In this document: in pieces, positions 23,720-32,355 of the stretch
Layout of the letters: every line of letters begins with the position of its first letter
How positions within the stretch are numbered: position 1 is the stretch's first letter
Assembly (NCBI GenBank): GCA_947468085.1
Contig: CANIKY010000026.1
Location: 1 to 35,079, forward strand
Length of the DNA stretch: 35,079 nt
From: Paracoccaceae bacterium
GTDB lineage: Bacteria; Pseudomonadota; Alphaproteobacteria; Rhodobacterales; Rhodobacteraceae
Direction: 5' to 3'
Made by a program: the position numbers and the translations under genes
The notes under the pieces: generated by a model
Told to the model about the DNA's origin: nothing
Database searches by the model: none
Seen by the model: the letters and a program-made list of their open reading frames with translations, nothing else

Positions 23720-24487
23720 ATGGCCGTTCATGTTCGCGTAGTAACCCCGATTACGTCGAAGGGGTTTCGCAAACTCAGTGATTTTAGGGGCCTACTGCCG
23801 CCGGGTGACATACTCAGCCATGTAGAGATTGACAAGGGCCCGGCCTCCATCGAATGTGAATACGAAGAAATGCTGGCGATACCCGATACGGTCGCCAAGA
23901 TCATCCAGGCCGAGCGCGACGGAGCTGATGCGGTAGTAATCGACTGCATGGGTGATCCGGGGCTCAAGGCTGGGCGCGAGTGTGTCAGGATACCAGTTTT
24001 TGGTCCCTGCGAGACCTCGATGAACTTGGCCTGTATGCTGGGCGACCATTTCAGCGTCATCACCGTGCTGAAGCGACTGCGTGGCCAGTTCGAAAATCAG
24101 GCGAAACTGTTCGGCGCTTGGGAGAAATACGCTTCTGTCCGGGCCGTGGACATCCCGGTGCTGGACCTTGAAGATGACCTTGGCTCGACCGTCAAGGCGC
24201 TCACTGCACAAGCCATACTTGCCATCGAAGAGGACGGCGCCGATGTGATCATCTTTGGCTGCACCGGAATGCTTGGCTGTGCCGACGGAGTTAGTGAGGG
24301 CCTAAGGCAGCGCGGATATGACGTGCCTGTCATCGACCCAGTTCCGGTCACAGTGCGTATGGCTGCGGCGGTGGCGGCAAGCGGGCTTTGCCATTCTAAA
24401 CTGGCCTATCAGATGCCGCCGAGAAAGAAGATCGTTGGTTATGATATGCCAGACCTTTACCAAATGAGCGCACACGGGGTGCGATGA
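23720..24487 (+). CDS. Asp/Glu/hydantoin racemase family protein
   Basis: A 255-residue racemase of the HyuE/allantoin racemase group, cofactor independent, with two catalytic cysteines: Cys76 in VVIDCMGDPGL and Cys181 in IIFGCTGMLG. The N-terminus (MAVHVRVVTPITSKGF) matches HyuE/HpxA (RV..P.TS..). ATG 23720 is chosen over the frame opening at 23645 because homologues start here and GAAGGG lies 9 bases before. Such enzymes interconvert enantiomers of 5-substituted hydantoins or allantoin so that a stereospecific ring-opening enzyme can use both. Its stop overlaps the first permease start (ATGA), tying it to transport. Confidence 0.85.
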   Translation: MAVHVRVVTPITSKGFRKLSDFRGLLPPGDILSHVEIDKGPASIECEYEEMLAIPDTVAKIIQAERDGADAVVIDCMGDPGLKAGRECVRIPVFGPCETSMNLACMLGDHFSVITVLKRLRGQFENQAKLFGAWEKYASVRAVDIPVLDLEDDLGSTVKALTAQAILAIEEDGADVIIFGCTGMLGCADGVSEGLRQRGYDVPVIDPVPVTVRMAAAVAASGLCHSKLAYQMPPRKKIVGYDMPDLYQMSAHGVR

Positions 24488-25404
24488 ACACAATGGACCT
24501 AACCAGCTCGCCCTACCAGAACAGCTTTGGCCGGAGCGTCAGGGTATTTCTGGGGGGCAGCCGAGTATTCTGGCTGATCCTGCCAGCCTTTGCCTTTTTT
24601 CTGATTTTCTTTTTTGTGCCCGTCCTGTCTCTGTTCCTTATCAGCCTCGACAAGCCGGTAGCGGGCGTGGTCGAGCCGCAATGGAGCTTTACTGCAACCA
24701 ATTTCATTCGCTTTTTCACCCGGGACACCTATTACGGTGCGGCGCTCCGGTCGATCGAGATGGCGACGCTGGTGGCGCTGATCACGCTGGTGCTGGGCTA
24801 TCCCCTCGCATTCATGATCGCTAGGACCGAAAATCCGGGGCGCAACACTTTTTACATGATCTTGGTCCTGTGCGCGATGCAGCTGGATATGGTGATCCGA
24901 CTTTACGGGTTGATGGTATTGTTAGGTGACAATGGGCTGATAAACCGCGCGCTGCTGGATGCGGGTTGGATTGAGGAACCCTTGCCGCTGATGTACAACT
25001 TTTCTGGGGTGGTCATCGGGCTGGTGCAGTTCTCGCTCCCTCTAATGGTGTTGTCTCTTATCGGTGTGATCCGGTCGATCAATCCATCCTTGGAGGAGGC
25101 GGCGCGCAGTCTGGGCGCGACGCGGAGGGCGGCCTTCTGGCGCATCATCGTACCGCTGTCAATGCCGGGCATCTTGGCCGGGTCACTCTTGGTTTTTGCC
25201 ATCTCGATCAGTTCCTACGTTGTGCCGGCGCTGATGGGTGGCTGGAAGGTCATTGTCATGCCGATCCATATCTATCAGCAGATCGCCGAGTTGGGGAAAT
25301 GGCAGTTCGGGGCCGCTATTGCCGTGGTTCTGTTCGCCACATCCGTGTTGGCTGTGGTGGTCTATCAGCGCTATGCTGCCATCACCGCCGGAGGGCGTAC
25401 CTGA
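24484..25404 (+). CDS. ABC transporter permease 1 (PotB-like)
   Basis: A 306-residue inner-membrane permease of the spermidine/putrescine-opine (PotB/PotH) class. Six membrane segments are apparent, the first at about residues 29-55 (FWLILPAFAFFLIFFFVPVL); the EAA loop reads EEAARSLGATRRAAFWRIIVP before the fifth helix, where it contacts the ATPase. Translationally coupled to the racemase (4-base overlap) and followed after one base by the second permease. Import of a small, probably nitrogenous compound is inferred from the transporter subclass and neighbours; the substrate cannot be read from the permease. Confidence 0.9.
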   Translation: MNTMDLTSSPYQNSFGRSVRVFLGGSRVFWLILPAFAFFLIFFFVPVLSLFLISLDKPVAGVVEPQWSFTATNFIRFFTRDTYYGAALRSIEMATLVALITLVLGYPLAFMIARTENPGRNTFYMILVLCAMQLDMVIRLYGLMVLLGDNGLINRALLDAGWIEEPLPLMYNFSGVVIGLVQFSLPLMVLSLIGVIRSINPSLEEAARSLGATRRAAFWRIIVPLSMPGILAGSLLVFAISISSYVVPALMGGWKVIVMPIHIYQQIAELGKWQFGAAIAVVLFATSVLAVVVYQRYAAITAGGRT

Positions 25405-25405
25405 G

Positions 25406-26266
25406 ATGGCCAAAGTTGCAACGTCAGCCGAGTTAAGAGTTGCCAGCCAGCGCCGCTGGTCTGAGCGTGCAATCCCGATCAGCATTCAGATTGGCGCTTG
25501 GGTTTCATTTGTCATCTTGCTGTTGCCAGTGGCTGTAGTGGTGCTGGCAGGCCTCAATTCAGGCGATTACCTGACCTTCCCGCCAGAGGGCCTTTCGCTG
25601 CGCTGGGTGATAGCCTTTTTGACTTCGCCGGCCTGGATGGGAGCTTATGGCTTCAGCATGGCTCTGGCTTTGGTAACTATGGTGATCTCGACCGTTCTGG
25701 GCACAGCCGCCGCAATTGTTCTGTCGCGCTATCGTTTCCGCGGGCGCGACATGCTCCGCGCCTACTTTCTATCGCCCTTGATCCTGCCCGGCGTGGTGCT
25801 TGGCCTGGCGTTGTACGTCTTTTACGTCGTCACCGATATCGGATTGGCCAAGAGCATGACTGGCCTTGTGATCGGCCACGTGCTTGTGACGTGTCCTTAT
25901 GTCATTGGCACTGTCTCGGCGGCTCTGGTGGCGTTTGATGTATCGCTGGAAGAGGCCGCACGCAGTCTGGGTGCCAGTCCATGGACAGCATTTCGCCGCA
26001 TCACCGTTCCCAACATCTCTGCCGGGGTTGCTGCAGGGGCGACGTTCGCCTTCATCGTTTCCTTCGGCCAGTTCGATGTGTCGCTTTTTCTCAGCACGCC
26101 AAACCTGACGCCGCTCCCGATCGCGCTTTATGTCTCGCTGCGCTATACTTTTGAGCCGACTGCAGCGGCTGCGGGTATCTTTGCAATTATTCTGGTGGTG
26201 GTCTCGATGCTGATCACCTCTCGCCTCGTCAGCCTGCGGAAATTCGGTGGCATCAAGTTCAGTTAA
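25406..26266 (+). CDS. ABC transporter permease 2 (PotC-like)
   Basis: A 286-residue permease beginning MAKVATSAELRVASQRRW at ATG 25406, two bases after the stop of permease 1; the longer frame from 25238 is rejected because it overlaps that gene. The first membrane helix is AWVSFVILLLPVAVVVLAGL, and the EAA loop is EEAARSLGASPWTAFRRITVP. It pairs with permease 1 to form the heterodimeric channel of a PotABCD-type importer. Complete and of typical length. Confidence 0.9.
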   Translation: MAKVATSAELRVASQRRWSERAIPISIQIGAWVSFVILLLPVAVVVLAGLNSGDYLTFPPEGLSLRWVIAFLTSPAWMGAYGFSMALALVTMVISTVLGTAAAIVLSRYRFRGRDMLRAYFLSPLILPGVVLGLALYVFYVVTDIGLAKSMTGLVIGHVLVTCPYVIGTVSAALVAFDVSLEEAARSLGASPWTAFRRITVPNISAGVAAGATFAFIVSFGQFDVSLFLSTPNLTPLPIALYVSLRYTFEPTAAAAGIFAIILVVVSMLITSRLVSLRKFGGIKFS

Positions 26267-26337
26267 GCCGACGCGGGAAATGCCCCACTATCTAAGACAA
26301 CTGACAAATCAGAAAAGAACCAACAGAGGAGTTCCAA

Positions 26338-27465
26338 ATGTCCAATATCCCAACAGACACTGGTAAGAATATCTCCAGACGTAATCTGCTCAAACGTGGT
26401 GCTGCTGCCGGGTTTGGCGCTGGTCTGCCGCTTTTCAATATCAATCATGCCTGGTCGCAGGACGTCTATTACGACGGTCAGGTGTTCGACGCCGGTGGCG
26501 CCACGCTGAACGTTGGCGAATGGGGCGGGTTCTGGCAGGAGTTTGTGACCGCAAACCTGCTGGATCAGTTCCAGAAGGATTTCAACTGCAAGATTTCTTA
26601 CGACAGTTCTTGGCCTTGGTTCCCGAAATTCGTCGCCGGAGGTGTTGAGAAGCCGGTGTATGACATTGCCAACTGGAACCTGCCCGACATGTTCAAGACG
26701 GCGCGGGCCGGCGATTTCTTCCTAAAAAAGGACGAGCTGATCTCGAATATTCCCAATGCCAAAGACTGCTGGGATTTTGCCTTTGAAAATGGCATTGGCG
26801 TGACTTGGGGCTACGGCCAATATGCGTATGCTTACCGCACTGACATTGCCAATCCTGCGCCGACGGACTTCAAGTCGTTCTGGCAGGATCAGTATGGCGG
26901 CGGCAAGCGCGGCACCTACATAACCTCGAACACGCTCCAGATGGAGTTCTTCATGACTGCCTCGCATGTCTTCGGTGGCGACACCAAGAACATTGATGCT
27001 GGATATGAGGCGATGCGTGCGGCAGTGCCGATGAAAATTTCGGACTTTACTGGCAATATGCAGACCCTGATCGAACGCGGTGAAGTCAACATCTGCGTTC
27101 AGTGGGAAGGCGAGATATACAATCAGGTCGATAAGGGGGTCCCAGTTGCCGCCATGGTTTGGCAGGAGTTGAAGCCGATCCTCACCCAGACCAAGACAAT
27201 CAGCCGCTATTCTGAGCCGTTGCAGAAAAGGTTGGCACTTGCTTTGCTGGACCGAACGCTCGACCCGGCCTATGCCCAGAAGTTTGCGGAAACTTTCTAT
27301 ATGCGGCCTACTAACGGCAAGGCTGTTATCCCGCCAAACCTGGCCAGCAAGGGCGTTGTAAACACCGCCGATGCGACCAACGGTTTGGTGACGATGGACT
27401 GGAACTGGTATCTCGACAACGAGGACGACATTGTCGAAACCGTGAATGGGATTTTCTCTGCTTAA
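26338..27465 (+). CDS. ABC transporter substrate-binding protein with Tat signal (PotD-like)
   Basis: A 375-residue periplasmic binding protein of the extracellular solute-binding family used by polyamine/opine-type importers. The N-terminus carries a twin-arginine signal (SRRNLLKRG, residues 13-21, then a hydrophobic AAAGFGAGLPL) and cleavage probably near SQD, so it is likely exported folded. Mature motifs include NVGEWGGFWQEF, YDSSWPWFPKF and YDIANWNLPDMF; the aromatic-rich early region may line the ligand pocket. GAGGAG precedes the ATG. A stem-loop follows the gene, which could stabilise its mRNA so that binding protein exceeds permease. Confidence 0.88.
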   Translation: MSNIPTDTGKNISRRNLLKRGAAAGFGAGLPLFNINHAWSQDVYYDGQVFDAGGATLNVGEWGGFWQEFVTANLLDQFQKDFNCKISYDSSWPWFPKFVAGGVEKPVYDIANWNLPDMFKTARAGDFFLKKDELISNIPNAKDCWDFAFENGIGVTWGYGQYAYAYRTDIANPAPTDFKSFWQDQYGGGKRGTYITSNTLQMEFFMTASHVFGGDTKNIDAGYEAMRAAVPMKISDFTGNMQTLIERGEVNICVQWEGEIYNQVDKGVPVAAMVWQELKPILTQTKTISRYSEPLQKRLALALLDRTLDPAYAQKFAETFYMRPTNGKAVIPPNLASKGVVNTADATNGLVTMDWNWYLDNEDDIVETVNGIFSA

Positions 27466-27477
27466 CGCGCTCTCAGG

Positions 27478-27496
27478 CTGCGGGCGGCGCCCGCAG
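27478..27496 (+). promoter_or_regulatory. Intercistronic stem-loop after binding-protein gene
   Basis: CTGCGGGC-GGC-GCCCGCAG is a perfect 8-bp GC-rich stem with a 3-base loop, 12 bases after the binding-protein stop and 34 bases before the ATPase start. No T-run follows, so it is more likely an mRNA-stabilising hairpin or attenuator than a full terminator. Confidence 0.6.
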
Positions 27497-27529
27497 TCTG
27501 CCATTCCCTGACTGGCGAGGTTCCATTCC

Positions 27530-28597
27530 GTGTCCACCGTCGAAATCGTCGAACTAACCAAATCCTATGGAGGCACGCTCGCCCTGTCGCCTACCAGCTT
27601 TCGAGTAGAAGAGGGCGAATTCTTTTCTCTGCTCGGCCCATCGGGCTGTGGCAAGACAACTACCCTGCGCATGATCGCGGGGTTTGTCGCGCCGACTGGA
27701 GGGGCCGTTGTCATCGGTGGTGAGGATCTGACCTTTTTGCCGCCCGAACGACGCGGCATCGGGATCGTGTTTCAAAACTATGCGATCTTCCCGCATATGA
27801 ACGTGTTTGACAACATTGCTTTTGGCCTTTTGATGCGGAAGGTCCCCAAGCCCGAGATTGCCAAGCGGGTGATGGAGGCCCTCGACCAGGTTGGACTGTC
27901 GGGCTATCACGCGCGGTTTCAGCGCGAACTGTCGGGTGGCGAGCAACAGCGCGTTGCTTTGGCGCGAGTGCTGATCACCGAACCGCGCATCCTACTTCTG
28001 GACGAGCCGCTCAGTGCGCTCGATAAAAAATTGCGCGAAGAGATGAAATACTGGATCAAGGAATTGCAGCGCAACCTCAAGATAACCACTATTTATGTGA
28101 CCCATGATCAGGGCGAGGCGCTAACCATGTCGGACCGCATCGCCGTGATGAACAAGGGCTCGGTGGCGCAGATCGGCACGCCGGATGATATATATGAACG
28201 CCCCGCCAGTCGGTTTGTCACAGAATTCATTGGTGAATCTAACATTCTGGACGTCGTGGTGCAATCAGTGGACGGCGGCTTATGCAAGGTTTCTATCGGC
28301 GATAAGGTAGCGCTGGCCCGGTCGCGCCTCGGTCTGGCGGTTGGCGATGTGGCAGCCTTGGTGGTGCGTCCAGAGCAGGTGCTTTTGGGCGAGGATGCCG
28401 CCCAAAGTGCCAATCCCCTATCTGGCGTCGTGCTGGATCATACCTATCAGGGCAGCTTCATCCGATACCGCGTCGATGTCGGCGGCCACAAGTTGGTGGC
28501 TGAGGTTGCCAACCGCTCGGACCAATCGATCATAGCGGACGGCACCAAAGTCGCTGTCGCCTGGCAGGCCGAAGGGGCCAGCCTGACAACTAACTGA
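27530..28597 (+). CDS. ABC transporter ATP-binding protein (PotA-like)
   Basis: A 355-residue ATPase: Walker A GPSGCGKT (36-43), Q-loop FQNYAIFPHMNV, signature LSGGEQQRVALARV (134-147), Walker B ILLLDEPLSALD (154-165), H-loop His192 (YVTHDQGEA), then a TOBE domain in the last 110 residues (IYERPASRFVTEFIGESN; VVRPEQVLL). Start is GTG 27530 with GAGG upstream. This is the PotA/FbpC class with a C-terminal regulatory domain, completing the importer with the two permeases and binding protein. It precedes the second HyuA-like gene by 27 bases. Confidence 0.92.
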   Translation: MSTVEIVELTKSYGGTLALSPTSFRVEEGEFFSLLGPSGCGKTTTLRMIAGFVAPTGGAVVIGGEDLTFLPPERRGIGIVFQNYAIFPHMNVFDNIAFGLLMRKVPKPEIAKRVMEALDQVGLSGYHARFQRELSGGEQQRVALARVLITEPRILLLDEPLSALDKKLREEMKYWIKELQRNLKITTIYVTHDQGEALTMSDRIAVMNKGSVAQIGTPDDIYERPASRFVTEFIGESNILDVVVQSVDGGLCKVSIGDKVALARSRLGLAVGDVAALVVRPEQVLLGEDAAQSANPLSGVVLDHTYQGSFIRYRVDVGGHKLVAEVANRSDQSIIADGTKVAVAWQAEGASLTTN

Positions 28598-28624
28598 ATT
28601 CAGGACAAATAGGGAAACCAGAGC

Positions 28625-30169
28625 ATGCGTATAGGCATAGACGTGGGCGGGACCAACACGGACGCAGTCCTGATGGACGGGATGGAGGTCAAAAGCTGGC
28701 ATAAAACGCCGACCTCGGCCGATGTCTCGAGTGGCATCATGGCAGTGCTGCGGGCGGTTATGACTGAGGGTGGGGCAAACCCAACCGATATTACCGGCGT
28801 GATGATCGGCACCACCCATTTCACCAATGCCGTGGTCGAACGCAAACGCTTGCTCCAGGTTGCGGCGATCCGACTTGGCTTGCCTGCGACATTGGGCCTG
28901 CCGCCGATGATCGACTGGCCCGATGATTTGGGCTCCACACTCGGCTATCACCGTTACATGATCCATGGTGGCCATGAATTTGACGGCCGCCAAATCGCCC
29001 CTTTGAATGAAGACGAATTGCGCGCAGCGGGGCGTGATATGAAGAAAAAAGGTCTGCGCGCTGGGGCGATCACATCTGTTTTCTCGCCAGTCAACCCCGA
29101 CATGGAAATCCGCGCCGCCGAAATCATCGCGGAGGAAGTTCCGGATGTTGCATTGTCGCTAAGCCATCAGGTTGGCCGCATAGGTTTCCTTGAACGCGAG
29201 AATGCCACTATTATGAATGCGTGTCTGGCCGACCTTGCGACCAAGGTGGTTCAATCCTTCCGGCTGGCGCTTTCCACGCTGAACATCACCGCCCCCTTCT
29301 ACATCTCGCAAAACGACGGCACGCTGATGACGGCAGAATATGTGGAAAAATACCCGGTTCTTACCTTTGCTTCCGGCCCAACCAACTCGATGCGTGGGGC
29401 CGCGCTGTTGGCAGGCGTCAAGGAGGCGATGGTGGTCGATATCGGTGGTACCACATCGGATGTTGGGATGCTATTGCATGGTTTTCCGCGTGAATCCTCA
29501 GTCACCGTTGAAATTGGAGGGGTGCGAACCAATTTCCGTATGCCCGACGTGCTTGCCATCGGCCTTGGCGGTGGCAGCCTGGTGCGTGACAATGGGTTGC
29601 GAATTGGACCGGATTCGGTGGGTTATGAGTTGACCGAAAAAGCGTTGGTCTTTGGCGGAGATGTGCTGACCACTACTGATATCGTGGTGGCGGCGGGCCT
29701 GGCCGATATCGGCGACCGGAGCAAGGTGGCCCATCTGACGCCAGAGTTGATCGAGAACGCCATTGTCACTATGCACCGGATGGTTGATGAAGCAGTAGAC
29801 AAGATGAAGACCAGTTCAGAGCCCCTGCCGGTTATTCTGGTCGGAGGCGGAGCGGTGCTGATGTCGCGCGGCCTGTCCAGCGCATCGCATATTCTCAAGC
29901 CGCCCCATTTCTCGGTTGCCAACGCCATCGGGGCCGGGATTGCGCAGGTCGGCGGCGAGGTTGACAGGGTATTCTCGCTGGAAGGTCTGGGCCGTGATGC
30001 CGCCCTGGCCCAGGCTAAAGCTGAAGCCATCGCAAAGACTGTGGCTGCCGGTGCCAGACCCGAGACTGTCCAGGTCACCGATATTGAGGAAGTGCCGTTG
30101 GCCTATCTGCCCTCCTCTGCCACCCGAATCCGCGTCAAGGCTGTCGGCGATCTGGTGGTGACGAAATGA
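28625..30169 (+). CDS. HyuA-like hydantoinase/oxoprolinase-family protein, copy 2
   Basis: A 514-residue paralogue of the protein encoded at 20847-22397, about 58% identical over the first 100 residues by eye. It has the same phosphate loops (GIDVGGTNTDAVL and VVDIGGTTSDVGM), IGTTHFTNAVVERKRLL and ASGPTNSMRGAA, and also lacks the long C-terminal domain of classical HyuA. Its stop overlaps the start of the next DUF917 gene by 4 bases, a tighter coupling than in the first cassette. Sequence divergence across the first 50 and last 150 residues suggests a different substrate or a different step rather than a recent duplicate. Confidence 0.87.
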   Translation: MRIGIDVGGTNTDAVLMDGMEVKSWHKTPTSADVSSGIMAVLRAVMTEGGANPTDITGVMIGTTHFTNAVVERKRLLQVAAIRLGLPATLGLPPMIDWPDDLGSTLGYHRYMIHGGHEFDGRQIAPLNEDELRAAGRDMKKKGLRAGAITSVFSPVNPDMEIRAAEIIAEEVPDVALSLSHQVGRIGFLERENATIMNACLADLATKVVQSFRLALSTLNITAPFYISQNDGTLMTAEYVEKYPVLTFASGPTNSMRGAALLAGVKEAMVVDIGGTTSDVGMLLHGFPRESSVTVEIGGVRTNFRMPDVLAIGLGGGSLVRDNGLRIGPDSVGYELTEKALVFGGDVLTTTDIVVAAGLADIGDRSKVAHLTPELIENAIVTMHRMVDEAVDKMKTSSEPLPVILVGGGAVLMSRGLSSASHILKPPHFSVANAIGAGIAQVGGEVDRVFSLEGLGRDAALAQAKAEAIAKTVAAGARPETVQVTDIEEVPLAYLPSSATRIRVKAVGDLVVTK

Positions 30170-31254
30170 TCCTCAATAGCGCTGATCTTATCGATCTGTG
30201 CCGCGGGGCGGCATTTCTGGGTACGGGTGGCGGCGGTGATCCATACATTGGTCGCCTGATGGTAGAGCACGCTATTTCCGAGGCACATCCGGTCGAGATC
30301 ATAGATCCCTCCGATGTGCCGGACGATGCGCTGGTCATCCCCACCGCCATGATGGGCGCGCCGACTGTGCTGGTCGAGAAAATCCCGCGTGGCAACGAGG
30401 CGGTGCTGTCCTTGCAGCGGCTTGAACGACATCTGGGCAAGAAAGTGTTCGCCACCATGCCTATCGAGATTGGGGGCATCAATTCGACCATGCCATTGGT
30501 CGTGGGTGCACGCCTCAACCTTCCCGTGGTCGATGCTGACGGCATGGGCCGCGCATTCCCAGAATTACAGATGGAAACCTTCAACGTCTATGGCGTGCAC
30601 GGCACGCCGATGGCGATCACCAATGAATACGGCGACTGCACACTGATTGAGACCCATGACAACAAGATGATGGAATGGATTGCTCGCGGCGTGGCTATCC
30701 GTATGGGCGGCGCCGCCTATATTGCCAATTATCCGATGACTGGCGAACAGGTCAAACGCACCTCTGTGCCCAACACGCTGACGTTAGCGTTGAAGATCGG
30801 GCGCTGCATTCGTGAGGCGCGCGAGGCCCATCGCAACCCATTCGACGCGCTTTTGAACCTATTGCCCAAAACCCCCTATAACTTTGGTAAGATCATCTTT
30901 CGCGGCAAGATCAGCGACATGTTTCGCGAAACCCGCGCCGGTTTTGCCGCAGGACGAGCGCGGATCGAAGGCCTTGGCGAGTGGAAAGGTGTCATGGTAA
31001 TCGAGATCCAGAACGAAAACCTAACCGCCCGGGTCGATGGGGTCCTGAAGGCAATCGTACCCGACCTCATTTGCATACTAGACAGCGAAACTGCTGAGCC
31101 GATTACCACTGAAACGCTGCGCTATGGCCAGCGCGTGACGGTGATGGGGGTGGCAGTGCCGCCGATGATGCGCACCCCTGAGGCTCTGGCGATCTTTGGC
31201 CCGGTTGGCTTTGGTTTCACGGACAAGTTCACCCCGATAGAAGCAATGGATTAA
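30166..31254 (+). CDS. DUF917 family protein, copy 2
   Basis: A 362-residue DUF917 protein with the family blocks GAAFLGTGGGGDPYIGRL (14-31), MMGAPTVLVEKIPRG, NLPVVDADGMGRAFPELQME and PDLICILDSETAEPITTETL with RYGQRVTVMGVAVPP. It begins inside the stop of HyuA-like copy 2 (ATGA). It is closer to copy 3 than to copy 1 (shared METFNVYG, PDLICILDSET, FGKI/FSGKI-SD regions), so copies 2 and 3 may be a local duplication or two subunits of one complex. Soluble, cytoplasmic. Confidence 0.85.
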   Translation: MILNSADLIDLCRGAAFLGTGGGGDPYIGRLMVEHAISEAHPVEIIDPSDVPDDALVIPTAMMGAPTVLVEKIPRGNEAVLSLQRLERHLGKKVFATMPIEIGGINSTMPLVVGARLNLPVVDADGMGRAFPELQMETFNVYGVHGTPMAITNEYGDCTLIETHDNKMMEWIARGVAIRMGGAAYIANYPMTGEQVKRTSVPNTLTLALKIGRCIREAREAHRNPFDALLNLLPKTPYNFGKIIFRGKISDMFRETRAGFAAGRARIEGLGEWKGVMVIEIQNENLTARVDGVLKAIVPDLICILDSETAEPITTETLRYGQRVTVMGVAVPPMMRTPEALAIFGPVGFGFTDKFTPIEAMD

Positions 31255-31257
31255 GCA

Positions 31258-32355
31258 ATGCCACGCCAATTTGTGCTTGAGGATCTTGATGACCTTTGCA
31301 GGGGCGCAGCCGTCCTTGGAACTGGCGGTGGTGGGGACCCCTATATCGGGGGGCTTCTGGCCGCTGAAGCCATCCGCAAGTATGGGCCTGTAACCCTCTG
31401 GGATCTGGCCGAAGTCCCTGACGATGCTTTGGTCGTAGCCATTGGCGGTATGGGAGCCCCGACTGTGGTGATCGAGAAAATCCCCAATGGCCGCGAATAT
31501 CTATGGGCGCTGGAGGCGTTGGAGCGGCATCTGGGTCGCAAGGTGGATGCCATAATTCCATTTGAGGCGGGTGGCATGAATTCAACAACGCCGCTGATGG
31601 TGGCGGCTGAACGTGGCCTGCCGGTTGTCGATGCTGATGGCATGGGCCGTGCATTCCCAGAATTGCAGATGGAAACCTTCAACGTCTATGGCGTACCTGC
31701 CGCCCCGATGGCGGTGGTAAATGAGTGGGGTGACAGTGTGATCATCGAGGCGGGCAGCGCCAAGATGGTAGAATGGCTAGCGCGGGGGGCGACAATTCGC
31801 ATGGGCGGCCATACCGCGATTGCCGAATATGCAATGGACGGCGCCACTTGCCGGCGTGTCTCGGTGCCAGGAACGCTCGGCCTGACCCAGATCATCGGAC
31901 GCAGCATCCGTGAGGCCCGTGAACAGCACCGAGATGTCTTTACCAGTCTGATCGCTAGTTTTGCGAGCACGCACTATCAGCATGCCCGAATTCTTTTTTC
32001 CGGCAAGATCTCTGATGTTTCGCGTCGCACTGAACGCGGTTTTGCCATCGGTGATGTCCGCATCGAAGGGCTGGAGCCGTTTGCAGGTGAAATGCTGATC
32101 CGGGTGCAGAACGAAAACCTGTTGGCGCTGCGCGACGGTCAGGTCCGTGCTATTGTCCCAGATCTGATCTGCATATTAGACAGTGAGACCGGCGACGCCA
32201 TCACCACCGAGCGCGTCCGATATGGCCAGCGCGTCACCGTGCTTGGCGTGTCTGTGCCGCCGATCATGCGCACCGCTGAAGCCCTGGCTATCTTTGGCCC
32301 GCACGCCTTTGGTCTGGATTACCCATTTACCAAGATCGAGGACCTGCCCCGCTAA
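31258..32355 (+). CDS. DUF917 family protein, copy 3
   Basis: A 365-residue DUF917 protein beginning MPRQFVLEDLDDLCRGAAVL three bases after copy 2, with no clear Shine-Dalgarno sequence, so it is probably translated by coupling. Blocks: GTGGGGDPYIGGL (21-33), GGMGAPTVVIEKIPNG, GLPVVDADGMGRAFPELQME, PDLICILDSETGDAITTERV and PPIMRTAEALAIFGPHAFG. The third block carries GD where copies 1 and 2 have AE, a possible specificity change. Last gene of the plus-strand run; its stop overlaps the convergent nitroreductase stop by four bases. Confidence 0.85.
   Translation: MPRQFVLEDLDDLCRGAAVLGTGGGGDPYIGGLLAAEAIRKYGPVTLWDLAEVPDDALVVAIGGMGAPTVVIEKIPNGREYLWALEALERHLGRKVDAIIPFEAGGMNSTTPLMVAAERGLPVVDADGMGRAFPELQMETFNVYGVPAAPMAVVNEWGDSVIIEAGSAKMVEWLARGATIRMGGHTAIAEYAMDGATCRRVSVPGTLGLTQIIGRSIREAREQHRDVFTSLIASFASTHYQHARILFSGKISDVSRRTERGFAIGDVRIEGLEPFAGEMLIRVQNENLLALRDGQVRAIVPDLICILDSETGDAITTERVRYGQRVTVLGVSVPPIMRTAEALAIFGPHAFGLDYPFTKIEDLPR

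Noticed and set aside
26722-27561. 279-residue frame antisense to the binding-protein gene
   Set aside because: The plus strand encodes a clear Tat-exported solute-binding protein; the antisense frame is a shadow.
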